Below, in pieces: positions 34,197 to 41,818 of a DNA stretch of 64,000 nt. The DNA lies in assembly GCF_012911975.1 (NCBI RefSeq), contig NZ_SMDQ01000014.1:43989-107988 (forward strand). The letters run 5' to 3'. Source of the stretch: Nodosilinea sp. P-1105 (lineage in GTDB: Bacteria; Cyanobacteriota; Cyanobacteriia; Phormidesmidales; Phormidesmidaceae). A program made the translations under genes and the position numbers. The notes under the pieces were generated by a model that was given only the letters and a program-made list of their open reading frames with translations, was not told where the DNA came from and made no database searches. Position 1 is the first letter of the stretch. Every line of letters begins with the position of its first letter.

Positions 34197-35759
34197 ATGA
34201 CCGCAGTCGTTGGTATCGACTTGGGCACCACCAATTCCGTGATTGCCACCTTAGAGAATGGACAGCCCTGGGTGATTCCCGATGAAGAGGGCGACTTTTT
34301 GCTGCCCTCCTATGTGGGCATGACAGACACTGGGCAGCTTTTAGTAGGACAGGCGGCTCGACGGCAGTATGCTGCGGCCCCGGAGCGGACCGTCAAGTCG
34401 ATTAAGCGCCAAATGGGCACCGACTACACGGCTACCCTGAACGATCGCACCTATCGACCCCAGGAAATTTCTGCGATTTTGCTGCGATCGCTGAAGCAGC
34501 GGGCCGAAGCCGTACTAGACGAGGCGGTCACCCAGGCCGTGATCACCGTGCCCGCCTACTTTACCGATGCCCAGCGCCAGGCCACCAAAGAAGCCGGGGA
34601 AATCGCTGGCTTTGAGGTGCTGCAAATTCTGAATGAGCCCACCGCCGCCGCCCTGGTCTTTGACGTCAATAGCGAAGAAACCGAAACCGTTCTGGTTTAT
34701 GACCTGGGGGGCGGTACCTTTGATGTATCTATCGTTGAAATTACTGGCGATGTCACCGAGGTGCTGGCCAGCCACGGCAACAATCGCCTGGGCGGCGATG
34801 ACTTTGACCGGCAGCTTCAACGCCATCTGGCCGATCGCTTCTTCCAGACCCACAATGTGGAGGTGCCCAGCGATGCCGCCACCCAGGCTCGGCTGCTACA
34901 GGCGGCCGAACAGGCCAAAATTGCCCTCAGCGAGCACGCCTTTACTACGGTGCGGGAGCCCTTTTTGGTCAGCCAGGGGGAAACGGCGCTGCACCTGGAA
35001 ACTGACATGGCCCGAGAAGACTTTGAGAACCTGATTAAACCCCTGCTGAAAGACACCCTGGGGGCGATTGATCGGGCTCTGGAAGATGCCAGTATGACCG
35101 CTGATGACATTGACCGGGCAATTTTGGTGGGGGGCTCCACCCGCATTCCTCTGGTGCAGCATTTGGTGGAAGATCATTTGCCCAATACCCCGGTGACCAG
35201 TTTTGAGCCCGATCTCTGTGTGGGGCTGGGGGCGGCCTTGCAAGCTGGAGTCTTGTCCGGGGCCGAGGTGGAGACGGTGTTGGTGGATGTGACCCCCCAT
35301 TCCCTGGGGATTGCGGCGGTGATGGATACCCCCATGGGGCCGATGCCGGGGGTGTTTAGCACGATTATTCCGCGCAACAGTGTGATTCCCACCTCCCGCT
35401 CTGAAGTGTATTTTACGGCCATGGATAGGCAGGAAGCGGTTGATGTCGAAGTGTTCCAAGGGGAAAACCCCCTGGCCCAGGAAAACGTTCCCCTCGGGTC
35501 ATTCCGGATCGAGGGGCTGCCCCCCAAACCAGCCGGTGCAGTGCAGGTGGAGGTACATTTTGACTTTGACCTGAGCGGCATTTTGACGGTGACGGCCACC
35601 GAAAAAGGCAAAGGGCAGCAAAACACCCTGGTGGTGAACGATGCGGAAACCGGTCGGCTGTCTAGCCACGATTTGCGCCAGTCCAGAGAGGCGATCGCCT
35701 CCCTATTCGATTTGCCCGCTGGGCTTGACGATGACGATGACGATGCTGACGCTGAATAA
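34197..35759 (+). CDS. Short Hsp70 (DnaK-like) protein without helical lid
   Basis: 520 residues against about 630 for DnaK. The nucleotide-binding domain (about 1-365) is complete: GIDLGTTNS (6-14), the phosphate-2 motif YDLGGGTFDVS, and ILVGGSTRIPLVQ. The linker and substrate-binding beta domain (about 370-490) follow, with VDVTPHSLGIAAV, ENPLAQENVPLGSF and FDFDLSGILTVTA. The helical lid is absent; after about residue 505 only an acidic tail (DDDDDDADAE) remains. A lidless Hsp70 should bind clients fast and weakly, or hold preassembled partners such as the TPR protein. AAGGA precedes the ATG. Confidence 0.92.
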   Translation: MTAVVGIDLGTTNSVIATLENGQPWVIPDEEGDFLLPSYVGMTDTGQLLVGQAARRQYAAAPERTVKSIKRQMGTDYTATLNDRTYRPQEISAILLRSLKQRAEAVLDEAVTQAVITVPAYFTDAQRQATKEAGEIAGFEVLQILNEPTAAALVFDVNSEETETVLVYDLGGGTFDVSIVEITGDVTEVLASHGNNRLGGDDFDRQLQRHLADRFFQTHNVEVPSDAATQARLLQAAEQAKIALSEHAFTTVREPFLVSQGETALHLETDMAREDFENLIKPLLKDTLGAIDRALEDASMTADDIDRAILVGGSTRIPLVQHLVEDHLPNTPVTSFEPDLCVGLGAALQAGVLSGAEVETVLVDVTPHSLGIAAVMDTPMGPMPGVFSTIIPRNSVIPTSRSEVYFTAMDRQEAVDVEVFQGENPLAQENVPLGSFRIEGLPPKPAGAVQVEVHFDFDLSGILTVTATEKGKGQQNTLVVNDAETGRLSSHDLRQSREAIASLFDLPAGLDDDDDDADAE

Positions 35760-35768
35760 CTCGACAGG

Positions 35769-37190
35769 TCAGCGGCCTTCCCCTGGTCCATGGATCATCA
35801 CTTGCCGGTAGTGGGGTTCCACCGGATGATGCTGAGTCTGCTGATTGCCCTGGGCACCAACAGAGCGGGCCAGGATGTGGTGCAGAGCGTTGACATCGAT
35901 GGTCTGTACTTGTCCTTGATCCACAATTGTCTTGCCGTTAACCCATACCGTTTCCACCACATCGGTGGGTCGGCCCAGCACCAGCAACTGTAGGGGGTGG
36001 TTGCGGGGCAACATAGAGGGATGATTGAGGTTATACAGCACCAGATCAGCGGCCATGCCAGGGGCCAGGGTGCCGGTGCGATCGGCCAAATTCACCCCCC
36101 TGGCCCCGCCAGCCGTCGCCATCTGTAGGGTTTGCTCCGGGGTGAGCCAGTGGTCGTAATCGTCATCGGCAACCCGGTGCAGAATCGTGCCCAGCTTAAT
36201 CGCTTCTAGCAGGTTCTGGGCGTCGTTACTGGCGGCCCCATCGCAGCCAAAGCTAACGTTGAGCCCCCGTTGGCGGCACCGCAGAATGGGGGCCAGCCCA
36301 CTGCCCAGGCGCAGGTTGCTGACCGGGTTATGCACCAACGTGGCCCCAGCCTCAGCCAGGATCTGAATATCCCCCTCGTCGATCCAGACGCCGTGGGCTA
36401 CGGAGGTGCGGGGGGTGAGGCAGCCCAGATTGTGCAGGTGTTGCACAGCGCTAATGCCGTAGCTCTCCTGGGCCAGGCGGTGCTGGGCGCGGGTTTCCAG
36501 CAGGTGGGTGTGGTAGCAGAGGTGGTGGCGATCGCTCAATTCCTGACAACCCGCTAGCAACTGATCTGAACATCGGTGGAACCCCGTCGGCCCCACGCCG
36601 ATGTAGATACCGTTAGCCGGGTCGTGGAACGTGGTCACGATGTCCGCCATCATCCCCAGCAGTGCTACAGCCGATCGCGGCGAGGCCCCCTGGGGCAGCA
36701 GGCACCCTTGCGGAAACCCCGAGGCAAAGGGCAAATCTTGAATCAAGGGCGCAATCACCGCCCGAATCCCCACCGCTTTGTAGCCCCGCACCAGAGCCTC
36801 CACCGTTTCCATCTCCTGTCCGGGAATCACATAGGCGTGGTCCATGACACAGGTGCCCCCCGACAACAGCGTATCCACCGCCGTGCTCACCGCCCCCCAG
36901 TAGAACTGCTCCAGCTGCCTGGGGGTAGACTCAAACACATTGGCCAGCCACAGCTCCAGGGGGAGCTGGGGAATCAGCCCCCGTTGCCACACTTGAGATG
37001 AATGGGTGTGGCCGTTGACAAACCCCGGCAGCAGTAGCCGGTCGCTGCCGTCGATCAGCCGCTGGTGGGCCGCGACGGGCAGGGTATGGGCGGGGGCGAC
37101 GGTGTGAATGCGATCGCCCATCAAGAGGACATCCACCGCTTCGAGGGTGCCGTTTTGCAGGGTGAGGACGGACTGGATCAGGGTTTGCAT
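35769..37190 (-). CDS. Amidohydrolase of the TRZ/ATZ (deaminase/chlorohydrolase-like) group
   Basis: 473 residues. The metal-dependent hydrolase barrel shows GFVNGHTHSSQVWQRG (HxH metal pair, about residues 61-63), CYHTHLLET, SVAHGVWID and FGCDGAASND with the catalytic aspartate. These match enzymes such as 8-oxoguanine deaminase, guanine deaminase-like and S-adenosylhomocysteine deaminase proteins, which act on nitrogen heterocycles. The exact substrate is not deducible. It shares strand with, and lies 1.2 kb downstream of, the Rieske/ABC operon; a link through heterocycle catabolism is possible but the antitoxin island lies between. Confidence 0.85.
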   Translation of the reverse strand: MQTLIQSVLTLQNGTLEAVDVLLMGDRIHTVAPAHTLPVAAHQRLIDGSDRLLLPGFVNGHTHSSQVWQRGLIPQLPLELWLANVFESTPRQLEQFYWGAVSTAVDTLLSGGTCVMDHAYVIPGQEMETVEALVRGYKAVGIRAVIAPLIQDLPFASGFPQGCLLPQGASPRSAVALLGMMADIVTTFHDPANGIYIGVGPTGFHRCSDQLLAGCQELSDRHHLCYHTHLLETRAQHRLAQESYGISAVQHLHNLGCLTPRTSVAHGVWIDEGDIQILAEAGATLVHNPVSNLRLGSGLAPILRCRQRGLNVSFGCDGAASNDAQNLLEAIKLGTILHRVADDDYDHWLTPEQTLQMATAGGARGVNLADRTGTLAPGMAADLVLYNLNHPSMLPRNHPLQLLVLGRPTDVVETVWVNGKTIVDQGQVQTIDVNALHHILARSVGAQGNQQTQHHPVEPHYRQVMIHGPGEGR

Positions 37191-37197
37191 GGCAGGG

Positions 37198-37222
37198 GAT
37201 TTTGGATTTTAGATTTTAGTGG
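37198..37222. repeat. GATTTTGGATTTTAGATTTT-type repeat
   Basis: AT-rich heptamer-based repeat; related sequences are at about 41746-41781 and 60161-60189. A common cyanobacterial simple-repeat type. Confidence 0.6.
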
Positions 37223-37299
37223 GTGGCGGGGGCGGTGGTTGGAATGTCGGCCAGGGCGTTGGTACAGTAGAGACAGGGTCCTGGTGCCGATGAGGGATA

Positions 37300-37554
37300 A
37301 TGACTACTACACCAGATAAGCGGCAAGTTTCGATCATGTTGGATGCGGAACTTTTGGATGAAATCGATCGCCTTTCGGACAACCGTTCGGCGGTGATTGA
37401 GGAAGCGCTGCGGCTCTGGCGCAATCAAAGAATTGATGCCCAACTGCGGCAGTTCTACCAATCGCGCAGCCAGGCCGATCTAGAGCATGAGGAAGCATGG
37501 GCGAAATTTGCGGAGTATCAACTTGGTGAAATATTGGAAGGCGAAGGACTCTAG
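37300..37554 (+). CDS. Ribbon-helix-helix (CopG-like) protein, orphan antitoxin-like
   Basis: 84 residues. Residues 8-50 read KRQVSIMLDAELLDEIDRLS then NRSAVIEEALRLWRNQ, a typical ribbon-helix-helix DNA-binding fold (one strand, two helices). The C-terminal half is helical and acidic, like the toxin-wrapping tail of antitoxins. No toxin frame follows in the next 160 bases, where a MazF- or RelE-type partner would be expected. It may be a solitary regulator or a leftover of a toxin-antitoxin pair. Confidence 0.75.
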   Translation: MTTTPDKRQVSIMLDAELLDEIDRLSDNRSAVIEEALRLWRNQRIDAQLRQFYQSRSQADLEHEEAWAKFAEYQLGEILEGEGL

Positions 37555-37778
37555 GAAGCTGGGTGACTCGCCTTCTGCAAAACGAGATTCACTTAATCAA
37601 GTTGCTGCGTGATTAGAGAAAAAGCCATAGAGCTCAGGAATCATCTTCACAAATGAGGTGGATTCCGTAACAAGCGAAAACAGATGTTGCATTTTATACA
37701 TTTGATCGGCTAGAAATGATTAGCTCCAGTTATTGGTGTCTAAAGATAGCTGTAAATTTTTTTCATGAGGTACGAAGT

Positions 37779-37973
37779 ATGTTTCAAGCATTGTTCTCAG
37801 GCTTTGGGGGTGCAGCAGCAGGTTATGGAGTCGTTAGCGCATCAGGTATGACAGCTGCCGGTATGGTTGGGGGTGGTGCTGGCTTTGGCGCTGCCGCAGG
37901 TCCCGTAGGGGCAGGCATTGGAGCGCTGGCAGGTTTAGCCGTTTATGGGGTTATCAGAGCTATTGGTGACTAG
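37779..37973 (+). CDS. Glycine-zipper small membrane peptide
   Basis: 64 residues from the ATG at 37779, with GAGGT 9 bases before; the longer frame from 37716 is less likely. About 30 percent Gly and 28 percent Ala, with repeated GxxxG-type spacing (GFGGAAAGYG, GGGAGFGAAAGPVGAGIGAL). Two hydrophobic helices with a Gly/Pro turn are likely. Such peptides include class II bacteriocins (lactacin/BlpU type), holin-like pores and Gly-zipper membrane proteins. A strong terminator follows 35 bases after the stop, so it is its own transcription unit. No immunity or export gene is recognised beside it. Confidence 0.7.
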   Translation: MFQALFSGFGGAAAGYGVVSASGMTAAGMVGGGAGFGAAAGPVGAGIGALAGLAVYGVIRAIGD

Positions 37974-38008
37974 TTAGTCATTGAGAGGCTAACTGATGGT
38001 TTCACTTT

Positions 38009-38032
38009 CCCTCCACATGCTGGAGGGTTTTT
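38009..38032 (+). terminator. Rho-independent terminator of the glycine-zipper gene
   Basis: Stem CCCTCCA (38009-38015) and TGGAGGG (38021-38027) with the 5-nt loop CATGC, followed by TTTTTA. Perfect intrinsic terminator. Confidence 0.92.
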
Positions 38033-38082
38033 ATTGCTCTTTAGTCACAATTTGCCCAGCCCCTTGAACCGACCCCTTGGCC

Positions 38083-38328
38083 TTAATCAGCGTCGTAGCC
38101 CAAAATTTCGTCTGGATCGCGGGGGTCGCGATCAGGCAGAGCGGCACAGCGCAGAGCAATTTCATTCAACCGCTCAACCAGAGGTCTAGGCTGAGTTGCA
38201 CCCTGCATGGTTTTAAATTGGGTAAGCGCTTGCTGCAAGGCCATTTTGATAGCATCGGACAGGCTTTGTCCTGTGAGTTCGGCTAACTCCTGGGCCATAC
38301 GATTGGCTTGGGGATCCTGGATGTTCAT
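38083..38328 (-). CDS. VapB-type antitoxin (Rv0623-like), orphan
   Basis: 81 residues. Residues 1-30 (MNIQDPQANRMAQELAELTG then QSLSDAIKMAL) and the C-terminal signature RCAALPDRDPRDPDEILGYD are the hallmarks of the Rv0623/PSK-type VapB antitoxins. The partner VapC PIN-domain nuclease normally starts within a few bases of the antitoxin stop. Here only 110 bases remain before the convergent glycine-zipper gene, and they hold its terminator, so VapC is missing. The antitoxin could neutralise a VapC encoded elsewhere. Confidence 0.85.
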   Translation of the reverse strand: MNIQDPQANRMAQELAELTGQSLSDAIKMALQQALTQFKTMQGATQPRPLVERLNEIALRCAALPDRDPRDPDEILGYDAD

Positions 38329-38438
38329 AGCCTGTAGACCGATTAGTGAAGGGGTTTCTTCATTTTATCCTTGACTCATTGGTAGCCATAGACCTGGTTT
38401 GCGATTGCGTCGGATAGCTGGACGCACGGCAGGCACCG

Positions 38439-39470
38439 CTACACCTCTGCCAAAATTCGCTGACCCTGTTGACCCGATCCATGGGCCTTGATCAGTGCCG
38501 CTAGTTGCCGTCGCATGACGATGCCGGGCTGGTCAGAGGGCATGTGCTGCTCCACCGCCACATCCACTGGGGTGTCGTAGTCGGTGGACTCCAGCACCAC
38601 TTTGTCTTCATTCACCACCTGGCGATCGAAGGCGATGATGTCGGCGGCTTTGGCGTCGGCTTCGCTGTCGTTGCGAATGCAGAACTGGACGATCTGGGAG
38701 GTGCGATCGCCCACCGGAGTCGCTGCCGTAAAGATCAGGTGCAACAGCCCGTTGGGATAGGTAATCTTCAGGGTGCGGCTAAAGGGCACATACCAGGTGG
38801 ACTCGATCTCTCGTAGGGTGAGGCTGTCGGGAATGTTGAGCAACTGCTGCTGGAGCGGCGGGTTGACCACGGGCACAGTGGCGTAGGCTTTGAGGCCCAG
38901 TTCCAAGGGCACCAGCTCCGACTTCACCGGCTGCGGCTGCTCGGTCACCCCAAAGGATGCGGCGTGGACGATGCTGAAGTGGGCATTGTCGAAGGAGTTC
39001 TCCATCACCCGCAGGCCACTGCACTGCCAGGGCTCGTAGAACTGAGGAATCAGCCGGTTTTCAGGGGCGTCCGCTTCGGGAATTTCCGGCAGGGGCAGCA
39101 GCGGATCGTCCGCCAGGCAGACCCAGGCGTAACCGTAGCGCTCAGCACACTGGAACGCCTCGACTCGGTAGGTCTTGGGAATCGCCGCACCGGGATCGAG
39201 CTGGGGAACCTTCGCACAGGCCCCAGATGCGTTGTAGGCCCAGCCGTGGTAGGGGCAGCGCACGCAGCCGTTCTGCACGATGCCCATGGAGAGTTTGGCG
39301 GAACGGTGGCAGCAGCGATCGCGCAATGCCGCCGGTTTTCCTTCTGCCGTCAGCCACAGTACCAGGAGCTCTCCGAGGAGCGTAAAGGGCTTAGGGCCGC
39401 TGGTGAGGTCAGCGATTGGCATCACGGGATACCAGAAGCGGCGGAAGATTGGGTGTTGGGTGACGAGCAT
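38439..39470 (-). CDS. Rieske non-heme iron oxygenase, alpha-subunit type (copy 1)
   Basis: 343 residues. The Rieske [2Fe-2S] ligands are in RCCHRSAKLS and CVRCPYHGW (CxH and CxxH, about residues 51-73). The mononuclear iron site is in ENSFDNAHFSIVHAASFG (His pair and Asp, about 157-174). It is paralogous to the gene upstream and ends in the same pattern ([37 protein letters not shown]). Such enzymes hydroxylate or demethylate small ring compounds. No reductase is encoded nearby; cyanobacterial ferredoxin may serve. Last gene of the five-gene operon. Confidence 0.9.
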   Translation of the reverse strand: MLVTQHPIFRRFWYPVMPIADLTSGPKPFTLLGELLVLWLTAEGKPAALRDRCCHRSAKLSMGIVQNGCVRCPYHGWAYNASGACAKVPQLDPGAAIPKTYRVEAFQCAERYGYAWVCLADDPLLPLPEIPEADAPENRLIPQFYEPWQCSGLRVMENSFDNAHFSIVHAASFGVTEQPQPVKSELVPLELGLKAYATVPVVNPPLQQQLLNIPDSLTLREIESTWYVPFSRTLKITYPNGLLHLIFTAATPVGDRTSQIVQFCIRNDSEADAKAADIIAFDRQVVNEDKVVLESTDYDTPVDVAVEQHMPSDQPGIVMRRQLAALIKAHGSGQQGQRILAEV

Positions 39471-39473
39471 GGC

Positions 39474-39520
39474 GGATGGGTGGATGGGTGGATGGGTGGA
39501 TGGGTGGATAGGTGGGTGGG
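39474..39520 (+). repeat. GGATGGGT octamer repeat
   Basis: About five near-perfect units between the two Rieske genes. The related array at 40682-40790 lies upstream of the second one. Confidence 0.85.
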
Positions 39521-39523
39521 GGA

Positions 39524-39590
39524 AGATCCCAGGGTTCTTTTTGAGGATAAGAGAGGATTCTGGCGATCGCGCAGAAGAACCCTGGGATCT
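39524..39590. repeat. 67-bp hairpin element, family A copy 2
   Basis: The same 15-bp terminal inverted repeats as the element at 4522-4589, at 39524-39538 and 39576-39590. The internal sequence shows partial similarity to copy 1 in reverse orientation (TGCGCGATCGCC against TGCGCTCGGATAGCC). It lies in the 138-base gap between the Rieske genes, inside the operon. Confidence 0.8.
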
Positions 39591-39608
39591 GTGGCAGCAG
39601 GAATCTGC

Positions 39609-40673
39609 TCAAACGATGAACGTTTCCAACGTTTTGGCAGGGGTCGTTAGGCCATCCTGTCGCCGTTGCTCGGTTTCGCCGTGCTCCTTCAGCAGCCGCG
39701 CCAGCCGATGGCGCATGAGAATGCCGGGGCGATCGCTGGCCATGTGCTGCTCCTCCCCTAGACTCAGGGGCGCATCGTAGTCGGTGCCCTCCAAAATCAC
39801 CCGGTCTTCGCTGGTCACCTGGCGATCGAAGGCGATGATGTCCGCCGCCTTGGCTTCGGCTTCGGTGTCGTTGCGCAGGCAGAACTGCACCACCTGGGAA
39901 TGCTGGTCGTCGATTGGGGTGTAGGCGGTAAAAATTAGGTGAATCAGGCCGTTGGGATACTCGATGTGGAGGGTACGGGCAAAGGGCATGTACCAGGTGC
40001 GGGTATTGGTGCGGATGGTTTTTTCCCCCTCGATGCCCAGATTTTTCTTTTGCAGGTCGGGGTTGAGCACCTCCAGCCAGTGGCGCATGACAAAGCCAAA
40101 GTCAGTTTCGGTCACCTCGTCAATCGGTGGCGGTTGGGGGTTGGCCATGTCCCCCCAGGAGCTGGCGTGGACAAAGTGCCCGTGGGCGCTGTCGAAGGAG
40201 TTTTCGATCGCTCGCAGCCCCCCCACTTTCCAGGGTTCGTAGAACTCGTGGATGAACCGAAAGTTGGTGTCGGCAAATTCAGGAATTTCGGGAATGGGCT
40301 GTAGCGGGTGCTCATCCAGGCAGACCCACACATAGCCGTAGCGCTCAACGCAGTGGAACGCATCGACTCGGTAGGTTTTAGGGATGGCTGTGCCCGCATC
40401 GAGCTGGGGCACGTTGACGCAAGTGCCCTCGGCGTCGTACTCCCAGCCGTGGTAGGGGCAGCGGACGCAGCCATCTTTGACGATGCCTAACGAGAGTTGG
40501 GCCGAGCGGTGACAGCAGCGATCGCGCAGCGCTGCCGGTTTGCCATTCTGGCCAATCCACAGCACCAGCGGTTCGCCCATCAGGGTGAAGGGCTGGGGGC
40601 CGTTGATCAACCTGTCTAGGGGCATCAAGGGATACCAGAAGCGCCGGAGCACGGGTTGTTGGGTGGTTAGCAT
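39609..40673 (-). CDS. Rieske non-heme iron oxygenase, alpha-subunit type (copy 2)
   Basis: 354 residues from the ATG at 40673 ([20 protein letters not shown]), which aligns with the start of copy 1; the open frame extends 42 codons further but only through His/Pro/Ser codons of a simple repeat. Rieske ligands: CCHRSAQLS and CVRCPYHGW. Iron site: [18 protein letters not shown]. The C-terminus reads [22 protein letters not shown]. The two paralogues may act on successive positions of one substrate or form a mixed oligomer. It follows the ABC permease gene after 226 bases of tandem repeats, so coupling to the transporter is transcriptional at best. Confidence 0.9.
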   Translation of the reverse strand: MLTTQQPVLRRFWYPLMPLDRLINGPQPFTLMGEPLVLWIGQNGKPAALRDRCCHRSAQLSLGIVKDGCVRCPYHGWEYDAEGTCVNVPQLDAGTAIPKTYRVDAFHCVERYGYVWVCLDEHPLQPIPEIPEFADTNFRFIHEFYEPWKVGGLRAIENSFDSAHGHFVHASSWGDMANPQPPPIDEVTETDFGFVMRHWLEVLNPDLQKKNLGIEGEKTIRTNTRTWYMPFARTLHIEYPNGLIHLIFTAYTPIDDQHSQVVQFCLRNDTEAEAKAADIIAFDRQVTSEDRVILEGTDYDAPLSLGEEQHMASDRPGILMRHRLARLLKEHGETEQRRQDGLTTPAKTLETFIV

Positions 40674-40681
40674 GTTTTTTG

Positions 40682-40790
40682 GGGGAGTGGAGGGGTGGAT
40701 GGGTGGAGGGGTGGATGGGTGGATGAGTGGATGAGTGGAGGGGTGGATGAGTGGAGGGGTGGAGGGGTGGATGGGGGGATGGGCAAGAGG
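40682..40790 (+). repeat. GTGGATGG/GTGGAGGG octamer array
   Basis: About 13 degenerate octamer units directly before the second Rieske gene. In its minus-strand frame it reads as His/Pro/Ser repeats, explaining the false N-terminal extension. Confidence 0.85.
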
Positions 40791-40806
40791 AAAGTTCAAA
40801 GCTCAA

Positions 40807-40897
40807 CCTTCTGCCTTCTGCCTTCTGCCTTCTGCCTTCTGCCTTCTGCCTTCTGCCTTCTGCCTTCTGCCTTCTGCCTTCTGCCTTCTGCCTTCTG
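40807..40897 (+). repeat. CCTTCTG heptamer array, 13 perfect units
   Basis: Thirteen identical copies in 91 bases, ending 3 bases before the permease stop codon. Perfect copies over this length imply recent expansion by slippage. The shorter array at 33225-33254 is the same family. Confidence 0.95.
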
Positions 40898-40899
40898 CC

Positions 40900-41736
40900 C
40901 TAGTTCTCGTGCTTCATGGCGCTAGCGTGCCAATCTTTCAGCAGGTAGTTTGACAGGGCCGAAAGCAGGGCAAAAATAGCGATGCCCGACACCGTGATCA
41001 GCAGCAGGGCGGCAAACATGCGGGGAATTTGCAGGTTGTAGCCTGCCATCAAAATCTGGTAGGCCAGCCCCGACTGGGTGCCCCCGGTGCCAGCCACGAA
41101 CTCTGCCACCACGGCCCCAATCAGGGCTAGACCGCCGCTAATTCTCAAGCCCGCTAAAAAATAGGGCAGGCTGGTGGGCAGGCGCAGGTGCCAGAGAGTT
41201 TGCCAGCGATTGGCTTTGTTGAGCTTAAACAGGTTCGCCAGGGAGGGATCCACACTGTTTAGCCCCAGGACCGTATTCGATACGATCGGGAAAAAGGCCA
41301 CAATCCAGGCGCAGACCACCAGGGCGGCAAAGGTGTTGTTCCGTAGCCAGATGATAATCAGCGGGGCCACGGCCACGATCGGCGTGGTTTGCAGCAGCAC
41401 CGCGTAGGGAAAGAAGCTACGCTCGATCCATTTGCTCTGGGCGAAGAGGATGGCGACGAATAGACCCGACAGGGTGGCGGCGACCAGGGCGGTGAAGGCA
41501 ATCTTCATGGTCACAAACCAGGAGGGGAACAGCGTGGGCCAGTCTGTCGCCAGGGTTTGCAGAATCAGGATGGGGCCGGGCAGGATGTAGTGGGGCGTAT
41601 CAGTCAGGCGAACGGCCAGTTCCCAGGCGGCCAGCAGCACGAGGCCGACGATAATTGGGGCCAGCACATCGGGAGAAAGGAGCGATCGCACCCATTTAGG
41701 CTGAGACTTGGGTTGGTCGAGGGCGGGGGAGAGCAT
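40900..41736 (-). CDS. ABC transporter permease (nitrate/taurine/NMT1 type)
   Basis: 278 residues from the ATG at 41736 ([15 protein letters not shown]); the longer frame overlaps the ATPase gene and lacks hydrophobic pattern. Six membrane helices. The cytoplasmic coupling loop with the conserved Gly is at [24 protein letters not shown]. It belongs to the SsuC/TauC/ThiX-like group that imports sulfonates, nitrate, pyrimidine precursors and related small molecules. It forms a transporter with the two genes upstream. Confidence 0.9.
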   Translation of the reverse strand: MLSPALDQPKSQPKWVRSLLSPDVLAPIIVGLVLLAAWELAVRLTDTPHYILPGPILILQTLATDWPTLFPSWFVTMKIAFTALVAATLSGLFVAILFAQSKWIERSFFPYAVLLQTTPIVAVAPLIIIWLRNNTFAALVVCAWIVAFFPIVSNTVLGLNSVDPSLANLFKLNKANRWQTLWHLRLPTSLPYFLAGLRISGGLALIGAVVAEFVAGTGGTQSGLAYQILMAGYNLQIPRMFAALLLITVSGIAIFALLSALSNYLLKDWHASAMKHEN

Positions 41737-41745
41737 GGAAGTATC

Positions 41746-41781
41746 AATTTTGGGATTTTGGATTGGGGATTTTAGATTGGT
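41746..41781. repeat. GGGATTTTGGATTGGGGATT-type repeat
   Basis: AT-rich degenerate repeat between permease and ATPase genes; related to 37198-37222 and 60161-60189. Confidence 0.5.
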
Positions 41782-41818
41782 CCTCATCCCCAGGGAGAGG
41801 AGCAGGGGTGAGGGGCTT

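Noticed and set aside
37716..37778. Longer start of the glycine-zipper peptide
   Set aside because: The 21 extra residues lack a ribosome site, while GAGGT stands at the proper distance before the ATG at 37779.
40674..40799. His/Pro/Ser-rich N-terminus of the second Rieske protein
   Set aside because: It is translation of a GTGGATGG-type simple repeat; the paralogue starts at the equivalent of 40673.
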